A DNA stretch of 64,000 nt, from NCBI GenBank assembly GCA_030549495.1, contig JAUIRK010000142.1, positions 186,001 through 250,000 of the forward strand. The letters run 5' to 3'. Shown in pieces: positions 1-49,232 of the stretch. Position numbers and translations under genes: made by a program. The notes under the pieces are model-generated. The model saw nothing but the letters and a program-made list of their open reading frames with translations. It was not told the DNA's origin and searched no databases. This stretch comes from Nectonema munidae (lineage: Eukaryota > Nematomorpha > Nectonematoida > Nectonematidae). How positions within the stretch are numbered: the first letter of the stretch is position 1; every line of letters starts with the position of its first letter.

Positions 1-185
1 ATTATTGTTTAAATTTAAAATTGTGTACAGATTGATTTAGACTTATGAAAAACGGAATCTATGCACCATATTTTATCCAAGAAGAAAGTAAATTTTTTTA
101 AGTAAATAAAGAATTAAAATAATTTTTAAAAATAATTAAATTTTTTTTAATTAATTTTTTTAAGTAAATAAAGAAGCTCTTTATC

Positions 186-401
186 CTATATGAAATCATT
201 TGTAAGAAGTGTGGGCTGGTTGACGTACTGAAACTGATTGTATTTGCTAAGGGTTAATACATATTTTCTTTCAAAATAAAAATCACTTTCCTTGCGGCCC
301 TGTAATTCTGCCACAAATTTTAGATTGGTCATCTCAGAAGACGGCGTTAATCTACCCAACTCGCTTCTCACATGCGTTTTTGCAAAAATATCCTGCTTCA
401 C
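186..401 (-). CDS. Exon-like ORF, function unknown
   Basis: An open frame of about 71 codons on the minus strand ends in a stop. It has balanced composition for its AT-rich surroundings and includes the segments KFVAELQGRKESDFYFE and KYVLTLSKYNQFQYVN. Stops lie directly upstream, so if it is real it is the 3'-terminal exon of a leftward gene; a possible acceptor (AAGCAG) sits near 395 but lacks a good pyrimidine tract. I do not recognise the protein. Another exon-like patch on the same strand (about 716-850) could belong to the same gene. It could also be a decayed repeat. Confidence 0.25.
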   Translation of the reverse strand: MKQDIFAKTHVRSELGRLTPSSEMTNLKFVAELQGRKESDFYFERKYVLTLSKYNQFQYVNQPTLLTNDFI

Positions 402-3197
402 TTTTCATTTCTAATACTACGTCCTTTGGTTTTAAAGAAGAAGCTAGGAATTATAGTAGACACTTTTGGGGTTGAATACTTAGACCAGTGATTTTATTCA
501 CTGTGCTAAACCCATTTCTTTCAAACCGTATGTGAACAGGAATAAAATAGGTTTAGCGATTCGCGAACAGGGAGTAGAGAATTTTAGCTTTTTTTTTTAT
601 ATCAAAATCGATAGTTATCTCTTTTATGTCTCAATTGAACTTCGCCAAGAATTTTAGAACAGCGCATTTGTCGTTTTCTTTGAGAATTTAACTCATAAGA
701 AACGATTTTTAAAACTTCACGGCGTTAAGGATATTCCAATTTTTAAAAAGGGTGCGTGATTTCCAAAATGAATCTGCTTTTCGAATAGGAAGCGAGTCTT
801 CGTGATGATCGTGGTTATCCGCAAATACTTTGAGTGCCCCTGAGAGTTGCATAGGCCTTTAGCGCCCGCTTTCACAACATCCGATTTAAACTGCTGCTTC
901 CACATTCCTTGGCATAACAAGGTGTTCGTTTTTGATGAATCGAGTTTTTGGCAGACATGCACTCATCAGAGCTTCACTCCCACGACTTCTTCTTTGCAGG
1001 AGTGCAGCAGCCGTAGCACAGCTCTCCCACTAATCTTTTTTACTTATGAAGATTTCTAATGATTCACACACCATCTATGAACGTCGAGCATATTTCATTT
1101 ATTTTTAGAATGAAATGATTAAATATCAATTTTTAAGTCTCTTTGCAATTCAAAAAAATGAATCCTCCTTTTTCTCGATGCCCAAAGTGGGCGGCCGCGC
1201 ATTGCACTGCTTCTCTTTCTGTGCGCGCAGTTAAAAAAGCTTGAAAATGACTTCTCTAAAAGTATACAGCCTTGTTCCCCACAAATGCGAGTTTGACTGT
1301 CCAATTATCGCCCTTGTCTAGGTATATATGCGTTCTCTAAGAGTTCAACTTCAAATCTTATTTCATAGGAGGAATGAATAAAATAGAATTTATTTACAAA
1401 AAAACTAAAAAGATTTGAGAAAACACTAAAAAAAGGAATAATTGCTGGTCTTGATGTTGGAAGAGTCAAATAGCTAAGTGGAAAAGCAAAGGGAGAGAGT
1501 TGCTCCACCGAAATCCAAGATCCACAATATTTCAACAAAATAAAGTGTTGTGAAGTAATAGTACAATGTAAAATAACAAAAATAGAATATAAAAATATGT
1601 GACAAAGTGAGAATAGTGAGTGATCTAGAATTTGTATAAACGTTACAATATTTATCACTTATATGTATGTATTATCTTTACAGAAAAATCAATAGAAATA
1701 TACCTAAAAATATTACAATGGATAAGAAAGAAGGTAGTTTGTTAATCAGATGGAAAAGAACAGATTTTTTGAAGTTATTAAGATCATTACTCGATTTGTA
1801 TGTGTTTAGCATAATTTTCCGTAACTTGACTTTGGAATTAAGTGGGGCGTTGTTTATCTGTGTGTTGTGAGAATGAACTTGAGAGTTAGTGACAAATAAA
1901 TCTGCAAAGCGCATTTTAAAAAGTAAGATAGGCAGTGCGAAAATATCTTGATTTGGAAGATATCGAGATGCTTAAACTGATGAGGGAATGGCGATTTCGG
2001 TAAGTTTTTTTCCTTCGGACCAGTAGGACACCAGTGTGCCAAGAAATGAAAATCCTCCACTTTTATTATACACATTTGCATTGAAAAAGAAAGTAGGCGA
2101 TTCGTCTTCAAAATTCTGCTTTGCAAAGTGTTAATAAAAATATACAAATTTTACCCACTTGTATAAAAAAGCATTTATAAACGCAGATGCTTCATATTTT
2201 TGTAAAGTCGAGAACTGTCGACTCAGCTCGCTAAGCAAAAAAAAAAAACAAAAAAAAAAGTCAAAAAAAAGTTTTTAAAGCGGAACTTTAATTTTGCGAA
2301 TTCAAAAACAAATCAACGAAAATTTAGTTTTGTATATCAAAAATATCATGAAATTTTTTTTTAAAAAACTTGAAATCCCAGAAATTGAGTTGGTGAATTT
2401 AAGTTCGCCAAATTTTTGTGTTCACGAAAATTTCCCACTTTGCATTATAATTAATAATTTTGTAAAAAATATATCAACCTAATTTAAGTTCATTTTTAGA
2501 TGATTTATTTAGTCAACTATTTTTTGAACTAGTTGCTTCATTCCACTTTTAAGTATGTTAGTAAGGGTTAGGAAAAATTTAAATATCTCCAGTCGTAGAA
2601 TCATTGTAAGTATTTAGAACATCGGCTAATACGATTTTTATGTCCGAAACTTTTTTGATCGATCGCTCTACTTCGCACTCTATCTCTTCTCTTTTGCATC
2701 ATTTCAGGTTGGAAGATTTTGACAATTTTAGAAAAAAACATCGATTGGTCCGTGTATAATTTCCTCCCCATATTTCAAATATATGACTTCTGTTTAATAT
2801 GAATTTATTTCTTGACAGCTAAATAACAAATTCAGCACTTGGAAGTGATCTTTGCTACACAACTGCTAAAACCACTTAAACTGGAAGAGAGCAGAGGTGG
2901 TAGTTGTCAAACAAGTCAACCGTCTTTTTTATCAAAAATGTTTCTATCTTTTTCTTCAAGATCCTTTCCAAAATATAGAGCGTAATTAGGGGATTCAGGA
3001 CAGGCAAATTATTTAGGTTGATGAGATTGATTGCTTTTCATTTAATTTGAGTAAGTTCAATTGCTTCTTTTACTGAATTTACTTGTGTGCTTTTTTAAGT
3101 TGAAGTATGAAAATAGGGCAAGTCTTATATTTTGAAAAAGTTGTCTAATTTTTAAATAACTTGAAATTAAAAGGCTGACAGAGACGGAGAAAAAGTC
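402..3197. other. Mostly unassigned sequence upstream of PDE10A
   Basis: There is no convincing gene. GC-richer patches at about 716-1060 and 1180-1300 look exon-like but match nothing I know. A-rich, low-complexity sequence lies at 2237-2270. Positions 2178-2222 resemble the interior of the 109-bp TTAA-flanked MITE at 45736-45844 and are probably a scrap of it. Confidence 0.4.
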
Positions 3198-5116
3198 CAG
3201 TGCTGCCAACTTTTTTTCCAAAAAAATCCGAAACTCAAAAAAAATAATCTAGAAAAAATTTATTATTTTATGAACCCAAGAAAACAAAAAAAAATGAATT
3301 CAATCATTTAAAACATCAAAAACTTCTTTTTTTCGACTTGACGTGATTCCTTGCGCTGAACACCTTTCGATTTCAGCATTCAAATGAGGAAGAATCAAAA
3401 CTGAAATGGCAAGATTATGAAGTTCAGAAAATGGATTGGAGCCTGAAGCATCCTTGAATTCACAACTTCCTTCCAAAAAAGCTCAGTATTTGATTTATTT
3501 ACCCAATCAACAAGATTAATTTTGTTCAATTGGGACTCAATTTTGGAAAAAAATTACATTGTTCTTACCAAATAAATTGATGACGCTGTATAGTTCAGTA
3601 AATTTAATCAAAAAATCACGACATCTTCCTCTGAACACTTTTTCTGTGTTGAAATTAATGTTGTTTTTCAACTTCATTTCATTAACTTTTGTTTCGAACC
3701 TATAACCTAAATAAGGCTTAAGGTTCAGATAATCCATAATGTCAGACTCAATTGGATCAATCAATTGATCAATTGATCCAGAATCAATTGGATCAGTAAT
3801 ATAAGTTCATTTAAAAGCATAACTTTTTCCTTATTAACCTTTCTTACTTCTAACAGAATTGGTGATAAAAAAAGAAAATACAGCAGGTTTGCTTCATCTG
3901 AATACATTTGATACAATATTTCTGCTGCATAACACTTTTCTGTTTTACGCTTAAGATCGAAGTGATTTTTGAGTTCATTTCATTGATCAAGAATTCTTTC
4001 TACCCCTGGCGGTATACTCAAGCATCTTGTTTGGCATACCTTTTGTATTTTCAATGGAGTTGCGTCAGGCATCATTCAGGCATCTGTACAACTCTCTATA
4101 TTTTCGCTGTCTCAATGCAGAGTATGCGAACCATTTATTTGTTTCAGAAATCATATAAGTAAGATTTCTGGGTAAGCTGTGGCATAGGAGGTAGCTAACT
4201 GTATAGAGTAGCAAGTGCATTTGAATATTATTTTATGTGAAGGAAGTTCTTTCTTTAATTTAGCATGGACCCCGTTATTTACGCCAACCATAACGCTTTC
4301 GTTATCCGTTCCAAGAGCAATCAGATTAAACTAACCAAGCTTTTTCGAAATCAAAGTGCATTTTATGGCCTTCACAATGTCATCGACCGAACACTCCTCA
4401 ATCCCAGTCAAACTAAGATATGTTGAAATAACCCTTTTTTCTTTTTTCCTATAATCGAAAGACCAAGTAGCTTTGTCACGCTTATATCATTAGATTCATC
4501 TATAAGTAAACTTAATTTACTGTTACCGACATCTTCAAGTAAATCTGACTCATTGAAGAGTGGCATCACATATATAACGCTATACTTCCTTCAAGACCCG
4601 ACAACTCAGGGGGTTTTTTAACGAAAGTATCTATTTTTTTCATTTTGAAAGGGTCAGAGGCAACGTGTTTCTTTTTCACCATATGCTGTTTCAAATCTTG
4701 ATATTTAGCTTTTATCTCACATTTGCATCTTTTGCAAAAAGCTTTGCAATCATCTCCAACAATCCTAGCAAGCCAATCTTTGAAATCTTTTTCCTGGAGC
4801 CACTCATTACGCAATTTTTGTGCGTAAATATTTTTTTCGGCATTAAACAAAATTAGTCTGTAATAAATGAAATTATGTGATTATGAAAAAATTTAGAACT
4901 GAAAAATCTAAAACAAGCTCAAATTATTTTCTATATATATAAATAAATAATTAAAAAAAGGAAGTGGGAAGACATTTTACTTGCAAAAAAATGATGGAAA
5001 AGTATAGTCTAGAAAAATTTTTTTTTCTTCCTAAATAATCCAGAAAAAAATCTATAATCTAGACGGATTTTTTTCAAATAATCCAGATCTAGATATAATC
5101 CAAATTGGCAGCACAG
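3198..5116 (-). mobile_element. Decayed hAT DNA transposon
   Basis: The imperfect terminal inverted repeats are CAGTGCTGCCAA at 3198-3209 and its complement TTGGCAGCACAG at 5105-5116 (11 of 12 match). Subterminal stretches on both sides repeat AATCTAGA/AATCCAGA motifs. Inside, on the minus strand, lie a transposase-type zinc finger and hAT-like segments (see 3537-4850). A convincing 8-bp target duplication was not found. The right end lies only about 300 bp before the inferred PDE10A start codon. Confidence 0.7.
3537..4850 (-). pseudogene. hAT transposase remains with N-terminal zinc finger
   Basis: The 5' part (4850-4566) reads FCKRCKCEIKAKYQDLKQH in frame. This is the Cys-Cys-His-His zinc finger seen before hAT transposase domains, preceded by WLQEKDFKDWLARI. 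Lower coordinates keep hAT-like text over about 4160-4430 (LGTDNESVMVGVNNG, then FKCTCYSIQLATSYA, which corresponds to the CxxH region), with stops and frame changes. The 75-codon frame at 3764-3537 (DYLNLKPYLGYRF) may be a further part. It cannot be functional as it stands. Confidence 0.65.
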
Positions 5117-5414
5117 AAAAGGGAAGCACTCTCGCTAGTGCATATTAGTAAACGCCGACAACTTTTGTTTGTGTTGAGAAATGCTTTTCAATAAAGAGAA
5201 AGGATGCAAAATGCCTCTGGACATCTTGAGAAACGAGACACAGCAGCCAAACAACCTTTGCCACGAATAGTTCCGAAGAGTTGTTCGTAAGAAAACGTAT
5301 GCTATTGTGAGATGCACGCGAATTGAGTCAGAGATTTCGCAGAAGTTGTAGCGAGAATAGAGAAGTGTGGCATGCCTTTTTCCCCTACTAAACCTCATCT
5401 TTCTTTTGCGTAGA
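5117..5414 (+). promoter_or_regulatory. Likely PDE10A promoter / 5' UTR region
   Basis: This is the GC-richer stretch between the hAT terminus and the inferred PDE10A start codon. No clear TATA box was seen. The assignment rests on position alone. A 161-codon open frame on the opposite strand (5620-5135) overlaps it and exon 1, but shows no recognisable family. Confidence 0.3.
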
Positions 5415-41772
<36,358 letters not shown>

Positions 41773-42810
41773 ACGCGGTCCATTGGCCGTCATTAGCGTG
41801 TCCCATCACTACAATTACTCGAATGCTCCATGAGAAAATTCCGCTACAACCAACTCACCACCTTAGTACTCCACACGTCCAAAACACATGCTTTCTGCAT
41901 ATAACAGATAAGTGTATTATACAGACATTTTACAGCAACAGCAGAAAAACAAGTATTTTCCATATACCAATATCTCTTATTTTTAACTCTATATATTCCA
42001 TAGATATAATCATATTTATTACTAATTTAAATAAATTTGTTCTGTTTTCAAGTTTTCATACACGTTATTTAGAAAACAGTTGAGCGCGTTAGTAATAAGA
42101 CAAACGAAACTAAGTAAAAAAATCAATCAAAACAAATAAATTACTTTCAATTTGAAACAATTCAATTATACATAGAACAAGGTTGAAAGCCAGATCGGTC
42201 AAAAAGGTAGCACATCATTATATCTACTAAAAGTCCACATATATAGTTGATTAGTTCCTTTCTGAGTGAGCAGTCAGTCAGTCGCGTCTCTGAAATAGCC
42301 CTGCCACTTCACAAAATTTGAGCACGGCATGTATTCAACTTATATTTCATGCTTTTTATATTGACTAATACGTGTCTTACTGGCATCACCCCCTCTGCCG
42401 ACCATCCAACCACTTGGAGCAAATTAGTACATGCACGAAGAATATGACTTTGGTTTTGTTTTTAGCAGATGATATACTGAGTTTATTGTAATTATATCTT
42501 GTTTCTTCTCTCTAGCTCTGATTTTAAAACTATAAAAATGACCCAACATAAATACAGTTGGTGTGCAAAGCATATTCTTCCAGTTTGGCCTCACTGAGAT
42601 GATAGAACGATCTGGGATCGTACGTCCCCAATGCATTCTATATTTGCAAATTTTTGCCTGTGAATCTATCAACGAAAAAAGTTAAAGCGTTATTTGCAAA
42701 CAGTTCATCCAAAATTTGTTGAAAAACCACTGAGTTACTGGAAAGAAAAATAAGTTAAACAAAGTCCGGTTGATGGTCCTTCAAGCTTCGTTTTTTGGCT
42801 TTTTTGCTTC
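41773..42810. other. PDE10A 3' UTR and intergenic sequence
   Basis: AATAAA sites at 42030 and 42135 suggest a 3' UTR of a few hundred bases. Nothing else recognisable before the hAT remains. Confidence 0.5.
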
Positions 42811-43530
42811 AATTTAGGTGGCGTGGATGACAGCAAAATTTAAAAAGCCTTATGCAACTGGAGGAATGGTAAAGCTGAAAACACTTGGTGCTACAGAAAT
42901 TGCAAAGAAACTTGAATTGGTAGCACTCTCTGTCCATGCCATTAAACGGAGAATTGCTTTTAATTTAGAGGAAATTGTATCTCAGCTAATTTCATCAATG
43001 GAAACACCAGGACGCTTTTGTCTGCAGAGGATGAGCCAGTCGATATAATTGGTTATCCTGAATTGATGCTTTTTGTGAGGAGAAATTTCTTTTTCGCTAT
43101 GCTTGGTCAAGTACCAACACTAGGGAAGGCGTATTTCAAATGCTTTAAAGTTTTCCCAAGGAATATGATCTAGTCTGGAAAAATTATTTCGTCATCAGCA
43201 CTGATGCAGCTCTATCAATGATGGCACTTCTTGTGCGTTCTGATAGAACATCTATGTCATATTTTATTGTTTTTCTGTTGCACCGAGAAAACATTGCTTC
43301 TCGTCTTCTGCAACCAGATCTCCACGCAGTTCCAAATGATGCTGGCGAATAGCGAAATTTGTCAAGACCAGAGAATTCATGCATTTTTCATTAAATATGT
43401 AGAGAGATGGGATCGCATTAAAGAGACTTCTTGTCAATTCTGATGCCCGTTGGCTACCTCGAGGAAAATTCTGGCAAGGGTTCTTCAGCTAAAATGTGAA
43501 GTTGAAATCTTTCTCTATTAACACCATGCA
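42811..43530 (+). pseudogene. hAT transposase remains (ZBED5/FAM200-like type)
   Basis: Segments appear in the usual order over several frames: TAKFKKPYATGGMVKLKTLG, then SVHAIKRRIAFNLEEIVSQL, then LMLFV and FLFRYAWSSTNTREGVFQML, then a 'LHRENIASRLL' block and finally RKILARVLQLKCEVEIF. Known relatives read 'HCFLHRENLASRAL' and 'RGKVLARVFELRDEV'. Several breaks; no termini found. Confidence 0.65.
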
Positions 43531-44699
43531 CTGGCAAATTTTTTTTGTAAATTTGAAATTTATTTCAAAAGAATTTGTATCTGAAATTCAACCGTAAAAC
43601 AAGTGAAGTCTACTCCCAAACCTAACAAGTCTTTTATAAAAAGTAATAAAATTGAAAAAAATCAGTCATTGGTGGAGCGAAAGGCTTGTTCACCCTCTTG
43701 AAATCGCCCCTCCCGAATGTGCGGCCCTGATTTATATATACACCTTGGGAAGACAGGCAATGGAAAAAAGAAGATATCCTTTGTTATGACCACCGTGCGA
43801 AAAAGAAACGCCACCTTGTTGATAAAATGAAGAGATTAACACGCATTACACGAAATCTGTTGGCAATAGCGAGTGTAAGTAAACATAAGTTCACACCGTC
43901 TTCACCCATTCATGTATGTGTGTTGTGTAAAAAGGGAGGTATGGCGATTATTGTAGAGAGGGTTATGCTATGCAATCTATAAAAATGTAATCAGACATCA
44001 CTATATAAAAATGATTGAATTCTTGAAATGGACAGATTTTATAAGCAATATGCTTCCAAAAGATAAAGATCCTCTTCAATTATAATTTGCTGACTTAAAT
44101 TTAGCCTCAATTTTCTTCTTCAAACTCATCTTATCTCAGGCTTGGCTCAAGATGCGTGAAATTAGTGAAAGTCTATTTCGATTGGACCAATATCAAAAAA
44201 TATAGGAAATTTACTATCAGATCCAGCTGGTACAAAAAATAGGACTGAACTACTGCAGGATAGTTTGGATATCTTCAGATTATTTATAACAGAAACACCA
44301 ATTCTCCACGTATATAAAATCTTAGTAAATTGAGAATCCAAAAAAATCACAGGTAAGTTTTTCTTGCAATTACACTTCAGGACAGGCATGAGCTATTTAG
44401 AAGCCCTAATCGCAAACATCAAAATCTTTTTACTATCAAAAGTTTGAAGTGAATAATCTATTGACTTATTTTGGCTTCATACTCCATATAGGACACTTCA
44501 AAAAGTAGTTCTTATATCTAAAGTATCTTTTTCAGAAAAAGAAGGTGAACCCTTCTTGAAAGCTGCTATTCCAAGGGATATGTTGCATACCATGCAGAAG
44601 TTTTGATGATAAAAAAGAAACTGTAGAGATAAAATTTCTCCTATAAGATATTTAAATGATTACTATCATATTTTCCAATGTATTTACGTCAATAGATTT
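43531..44699. other. Intergenic, unassigned
   Basis: A short protein-like patch near 43790-43875 (AKKKRHLVDKMKRLTRITRN) precedes a donor-like GTAAGT, but I cannot connect it to a gene. The rest is AT-rich and featureless. Confidence 0.3.
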
Positions 44700-45421
44700 T
44701 GACTTTATATGAGCCATTTATCAAGCAAATCTTTCTAAAGGATCACGTATTAACCCCATTACTGCAGAAAGCCTATTTTCTGAATGAATGCAGAAGCCTA
44801 TTTTTAAACTTAAGAATCTAAAAAACATTTTACACCATTCTTAAAAATTATAGAGATTTTTTATTCGCCAAAAAATTTAGCAAAGCCATTTAAATGCTTG
44901 CCAAGCTTTAGCTTCATCTAATTCCAAAACAAATTCGTTATCTTTCAGTAATTCTTTTATTTGAGGACCAGCAACACATCTTCTTTCAATTTTGTTTCAT
45001 TCACTTTCCTGTTTACTTTAAAGCGAGATGCTAACATTTCAGCTTTTTTTCTTTTTAATCTCTAAACCTCTTTAACTAAATCTTTCAACGAGCCTTGTGA
45101 AAACTTTTGACATTTATCTTCTTGTTGAGAAACAAAATCTCAATTAATTTTGTCATCTATACTATTTTCACAAAAAATATTGTCTTCAGCTGATTGAAGT
45201 TCATGTTTTTGAAGGATACGCATCAGATGGTTATTGTCATTGTGCTGTACTGGTTTTATGGCAGATTTTAAATCAGGATACACAATTTTATCTCTTGTTT
45301 TAACTGTAAATCCACTTAAATTAATCACACAGAAATAACAATAATTTATGATTTCAATCGATATCATTGGTATTGCAAATGGCATTGACTTATTTTTTTC
45401 TTTAAAACCAGTTATTCCCAA
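44700..45421 (-). pseudogene. Unclassified mobile family C, larger fragment
   Basis: The minus strand starts with an intact 93-codon piece (45421-45140) containing NYCYFCVINLSGFTVKTRDK and YPDLKSAIKPVQHNDNNHLM. Broken text follows: KKAEMLASRF and GPQIKELLKDNEFVLELDEA. The recalled invertebrate family reads 'DCYFCM......YP...SA.RPVPH', 'AELLGSRL' and 'VGPQIRELM.D'. The order agrees. Large parts (the central domain) are missing. Confidence 0.55.
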
Positions 45422-45735
45422 AACCTAGAAGTCGCGACCCCAACTCGCGTCCAAATATAATTTTATGTGAAATAAGATATTTTTTGAATTTGATTAAGTA
45501 TAATTTAGTGTATGTAAGATATAAAAAAGAAAGCTTTATCGACGAAATTCTTTTCTGCAGACCACTAAAATGGGTGGTATCTGTACGGGCGGTGCAGCTT
45601 CATTCTTTCGCTATAAGTCTGGTTTTCAGGAAATGGTAAAAAAAGTTGCACCTGAAGCTGCAGGAGTTCACTGCATTCTGCATTGCCATGTACACTTGCT
45701 CCAAAAATCTGTCTATGAAAATAAAATGTGGTTAA

Positions 45736-45844
45736 CCCGTTAACGACCAGAATAATCAGACGATATATAATGTAAAGCAGAAGATTTGTATTAAAGAGCA
45801 TTGATAAACGCAGACGATTTTATTTTTGTAAAGTCGACAACCGG
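45736..45844. mobile_element. TTAA-flanked MITE, 109 bp (copy 3)
   Basis: TTAA at 45732-45735 and 45845-45848. The ends are CCCGTT / CCGGTT (complemented) and the interior has AAACGCAGACGATTTT. Same length as copy 4 at 60951-61059. Confidence 0.65.
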
Positions 45845-45848
45845 TTAA

Positions 45849-47440
45849 AGCAGTTAACTTTATTAAGTCAGCTACACTTAATATTGAGTCGCTTAGTCCC
45901 AAAAATATGCCTAGAATGGATTCTCAACCTGAAATACTATTTCTTGATACCGGAGTCAGGCGGTTATCAAAAGTAGTTTTGCATACATTTTTGAGTTGAG
46001 AAATAAAGAGAAAGAATATTTATTTCAACAAAATATATGAAAACTTTATATACGTTTTTACTAACAAAAGAAATTTAACAGAAAGCACAACATTTGGTGG
46101 ATTTTTTTACAATTTAAAATACCTTCAACTTTCAATCCAAGGGGAAACGCGTGAATTTTTCATTTTGACGAAAACATGTGCGCTTTTCAAATGAAAGTCG
46201 ATTTATTGCTAGAAAAATCATTTAAAAAAGTATACATTGAACTTATTCATTAAAAAAATCAAACTGATGTTTTTTTCGATGACAAAATTCAAAGATTGTT
46301 GATAGAACATTTGAAGTCTTTAAAAAATGAAGTGATCTCGTACTTTCCAAACATTTCCTACTTTACTCAAAAAGCCATTAGAAACAAAAATGGAAAGCCT
46401 TCCAAGTCAATCAATTTATCAAGACGAGTTATTGTTTTCATAAAGGATAGCTGTTGCAAAGTTGATTTTGAATGAGTGAAGCTTAGCGAATTTTGGTTAA
46501 AAATAATGACCTCAATATCCATGTGAACAAATGCTGAGAATTCTTAGGCCTTTTCCCTTAGCAGTAGTGTGCGAATTAGCGTTTTGAAGTTTACTTCAAA
46601 TAAAGTGTAAGAAATGAAATAACCTTGATGACAAACATGATTTTCGCTGTGCTTTGTCTAAAACTTCACCAAAGATAAGTTGTAGAGAAAATGCAGTATA
46701 ACCATGACATTGAAACCCTTATTATATTTTATGGCGTATCTTTTATTCACGGAAAAATTTCATATTCAAACGAGCAGAAAATTCATCGAATTTCCCATAA
46801 AGTCGCATTCGATTGTGGAAAAAATGGGGTCACCCGCATGGAAAGGTAGGGAATGACTGCTCTAAATAAATCTATTTTAATTTGAATCAGCTAATCACTA
46901 TTTATTTACATGTATATTAATAGCAATAAAAATGGCGCATTAATAGTTTGCATTAGTTCTATAATACAACGATTTAATTTTCTAAAGGTGAAAAAAAGAA
47001 ATTTCCTTTTCGAAATGTACGCTTGATGAAAAATGACTGTTGACGTATAATTTTCATGTCTGAGCTAACTCATAAAACATTTTACATTCTTTCCAGAAAA
47101 AGTTAATAATAGTTGAAATGTAAATGATGCAACTCAAAAATATCACATTCAAAATCGTGTCTTTCTACGATGCAATTGACAAAATAAAATATTTCTAAAA
47201 TTTGAAACTCTTTTCAATTCATCTTTCACTGTAAAAAATTTTTAAATTTTCAGATTTGAAATATAATTGAAAAAATTAAATTCTTTTAAGAAATTTTTTT
47301 CGTGCATTAGTAAAGTTAGTTTTATAAAAGGATCATGATCATTATCCAAAAGGCGCGCGCGCTCGCACACACTGACATTGCTAATCAGGATTTTTGTCCA
47401 AAAAGAGAATGAAAGGAATTTTTATACTGATGCTATCATA
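45849..47440. other. Intergenic, unassigned
   Basis: AT-rich; no gene or element recognised. A short CpG-rich stretch (GCGCGCGCGCTCGC, 47353-47366) lies just before the presumed promoter region. Confidence 0.4.
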
Positions 47441-47883
47441 GTTAAGAATTATTCAAAAAACTTAACATTGGGCCTGAATCTACAACACTAAACATGGGTT
47501 CACCATTTTGGTCTTTTTTGAAGCGTGGTTGGGGTATAAAATGCGTTTGCTTTGCGTGAAAGAGCTGAGGCAGCGAGTGAGATGGTGAATGTGAAAAGGC
47601 GGAAGCTTCCTGGAGAGGTGGGGAATCAGGAAGAAAAACACTTTCTCTGGCAGAGAAAACTTCTCCTCGCAGCGCAAGGCATTCAAAGGTGACACGTGTT
47701 GTTGACCTAGAAGCTGAGTCTTTTCCCCGAGACACAAAGAAAAGCGACATGATGGCGCAGCCGACATGCGCAGTTTACAAAAACAAATGCTACGCGCTTC
47801 CTGCCACGCACAAACCTTTGTAGAGTAAACAGAAACTTCTTCGTGGCACCCGCTCTCAGATCATACCTCGCTCCACATCACAC
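47441..47883 (+). promoter_or_regulatory. GC-rich promoter / probable 5' untranslated exon
   Basis: This GC-rich island ends in a strong splice donor, CACAC|GTAAGT (GT at 47884). It contains only a short frame starting ATGATGGCGCAGCCG (47749). The next good acceptor with a start codon is at 49232, so it probably is the 5' UTR exon of the Lys-rich gene. Open frames on the other strand here are likely shadows. Confidence 0.4.
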
Positions 47884-49232
47884 GTAAGTTCTTCTTCGCT
47901 CACATAGCTCCATATTTTCGGACTGCTGCCAAACGCTTTATAATAATCGCGAAACCTTTTGCCATTTATATTTTCACTTTCTGAATAGTCCATCTCTCTT
48001 ACTTTCGTCTTTAATGTCTAAGGGGTTTTCTACATTTTGCATCGTAGGATCTATCTCGAAGAATCTAGAAAATTATGTTTCGATATATTTTATTCCTTCG
48101 TGTTTGCTTTTATAATTTCTATTGTATGAATTAGCGAACATTAACTGTCAGTTGGTGACTTCATTAATTTAGTACATTATGTAAAAGTAGAAACGAGAAT
48201 TACTTTATTTTCGTTCTGGTCCTTTCTTGACATGATTTGAATTTCCTATTTTTCTAATTATTTTTCCATTTATATTCCACCAAAAATCTGCCAATCTTAT
48301 CTTATTGATTATGATTAGTGGGAAATATGCAGATTTTTGATACGATTAGTTTGAGTGGGCATTCATAATTTATCAAATGTAAATATAAGAGCAGAAACTA
48401 GCATATCTAGAAGAATTTAATCTGTAGAATAGTGAAATCAAAAAAGGAATTAGAAAAGTTGATTTAACAGGAAATAAATCAAAATTTTAAAACTTATAAA
48501 TTGAAAATATGCTATGTGCATTCCATTATATAATTAGGGAAAATTATCAAAAGCCCTTAATAAGTCCTGATCTTACCCCTTAGAGGTCGCTGTTTCAAGG
48601 CCAAGAGCTCGTTTCTTAGCGAATATAATTTGTGGGGAAAATGCGATCCTTATGGGAATAGTATATTCGAATTAGGATGTGGTCTTACGCTGAATTCAAA
48701 AAGCGTGGTGACAACCAGTCAAGACCAAAAATCTGCAATGACAAAATGCATCATAGAACAAAACCTATTTAGAATAGCCAAAAAGATTTAGCATTATTTT
48801 TATGGTTAGTTAGAATCTTAGTTATTTTTACAGATTTAGTAAGTAATTTGGCAATCTTTACATTTTAGTCGCACTAAAGAAGGACTAAAAGTTTAGGCCA
48901 ACATATGTTCCCGTTTTCATTGACTTTGTGTCCAGCTAAACTTAAATTTGCTGCGCCATAACACAATATATGTGGCATTTCAATCAAGTATGAGAATGTG
49001 TGTGGAAACATTTACTAGGAATGATTCAATCTTACATTTGATATTTCTTACCTAGCAAAACCTTTAATGTGGGGAAGGGAAAACACAAGAGCGCTCTAGT
49101 CTGCACACTAAAGAGGATTTGGTTGATTTCAAACGCTCACTAATGATAAAGAGTTTAAGTATAAGGCACTCTGATGGGTAGGATGTGTAGAAACAGCTAA
49201 GCGTTATTTAAATGTGGATATTAACATTTTAG
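47884..49232. other. Probable first intron of the Lys-rich gene
   Basis: AT-rich; nothing recognised. Confidence 0.35.
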
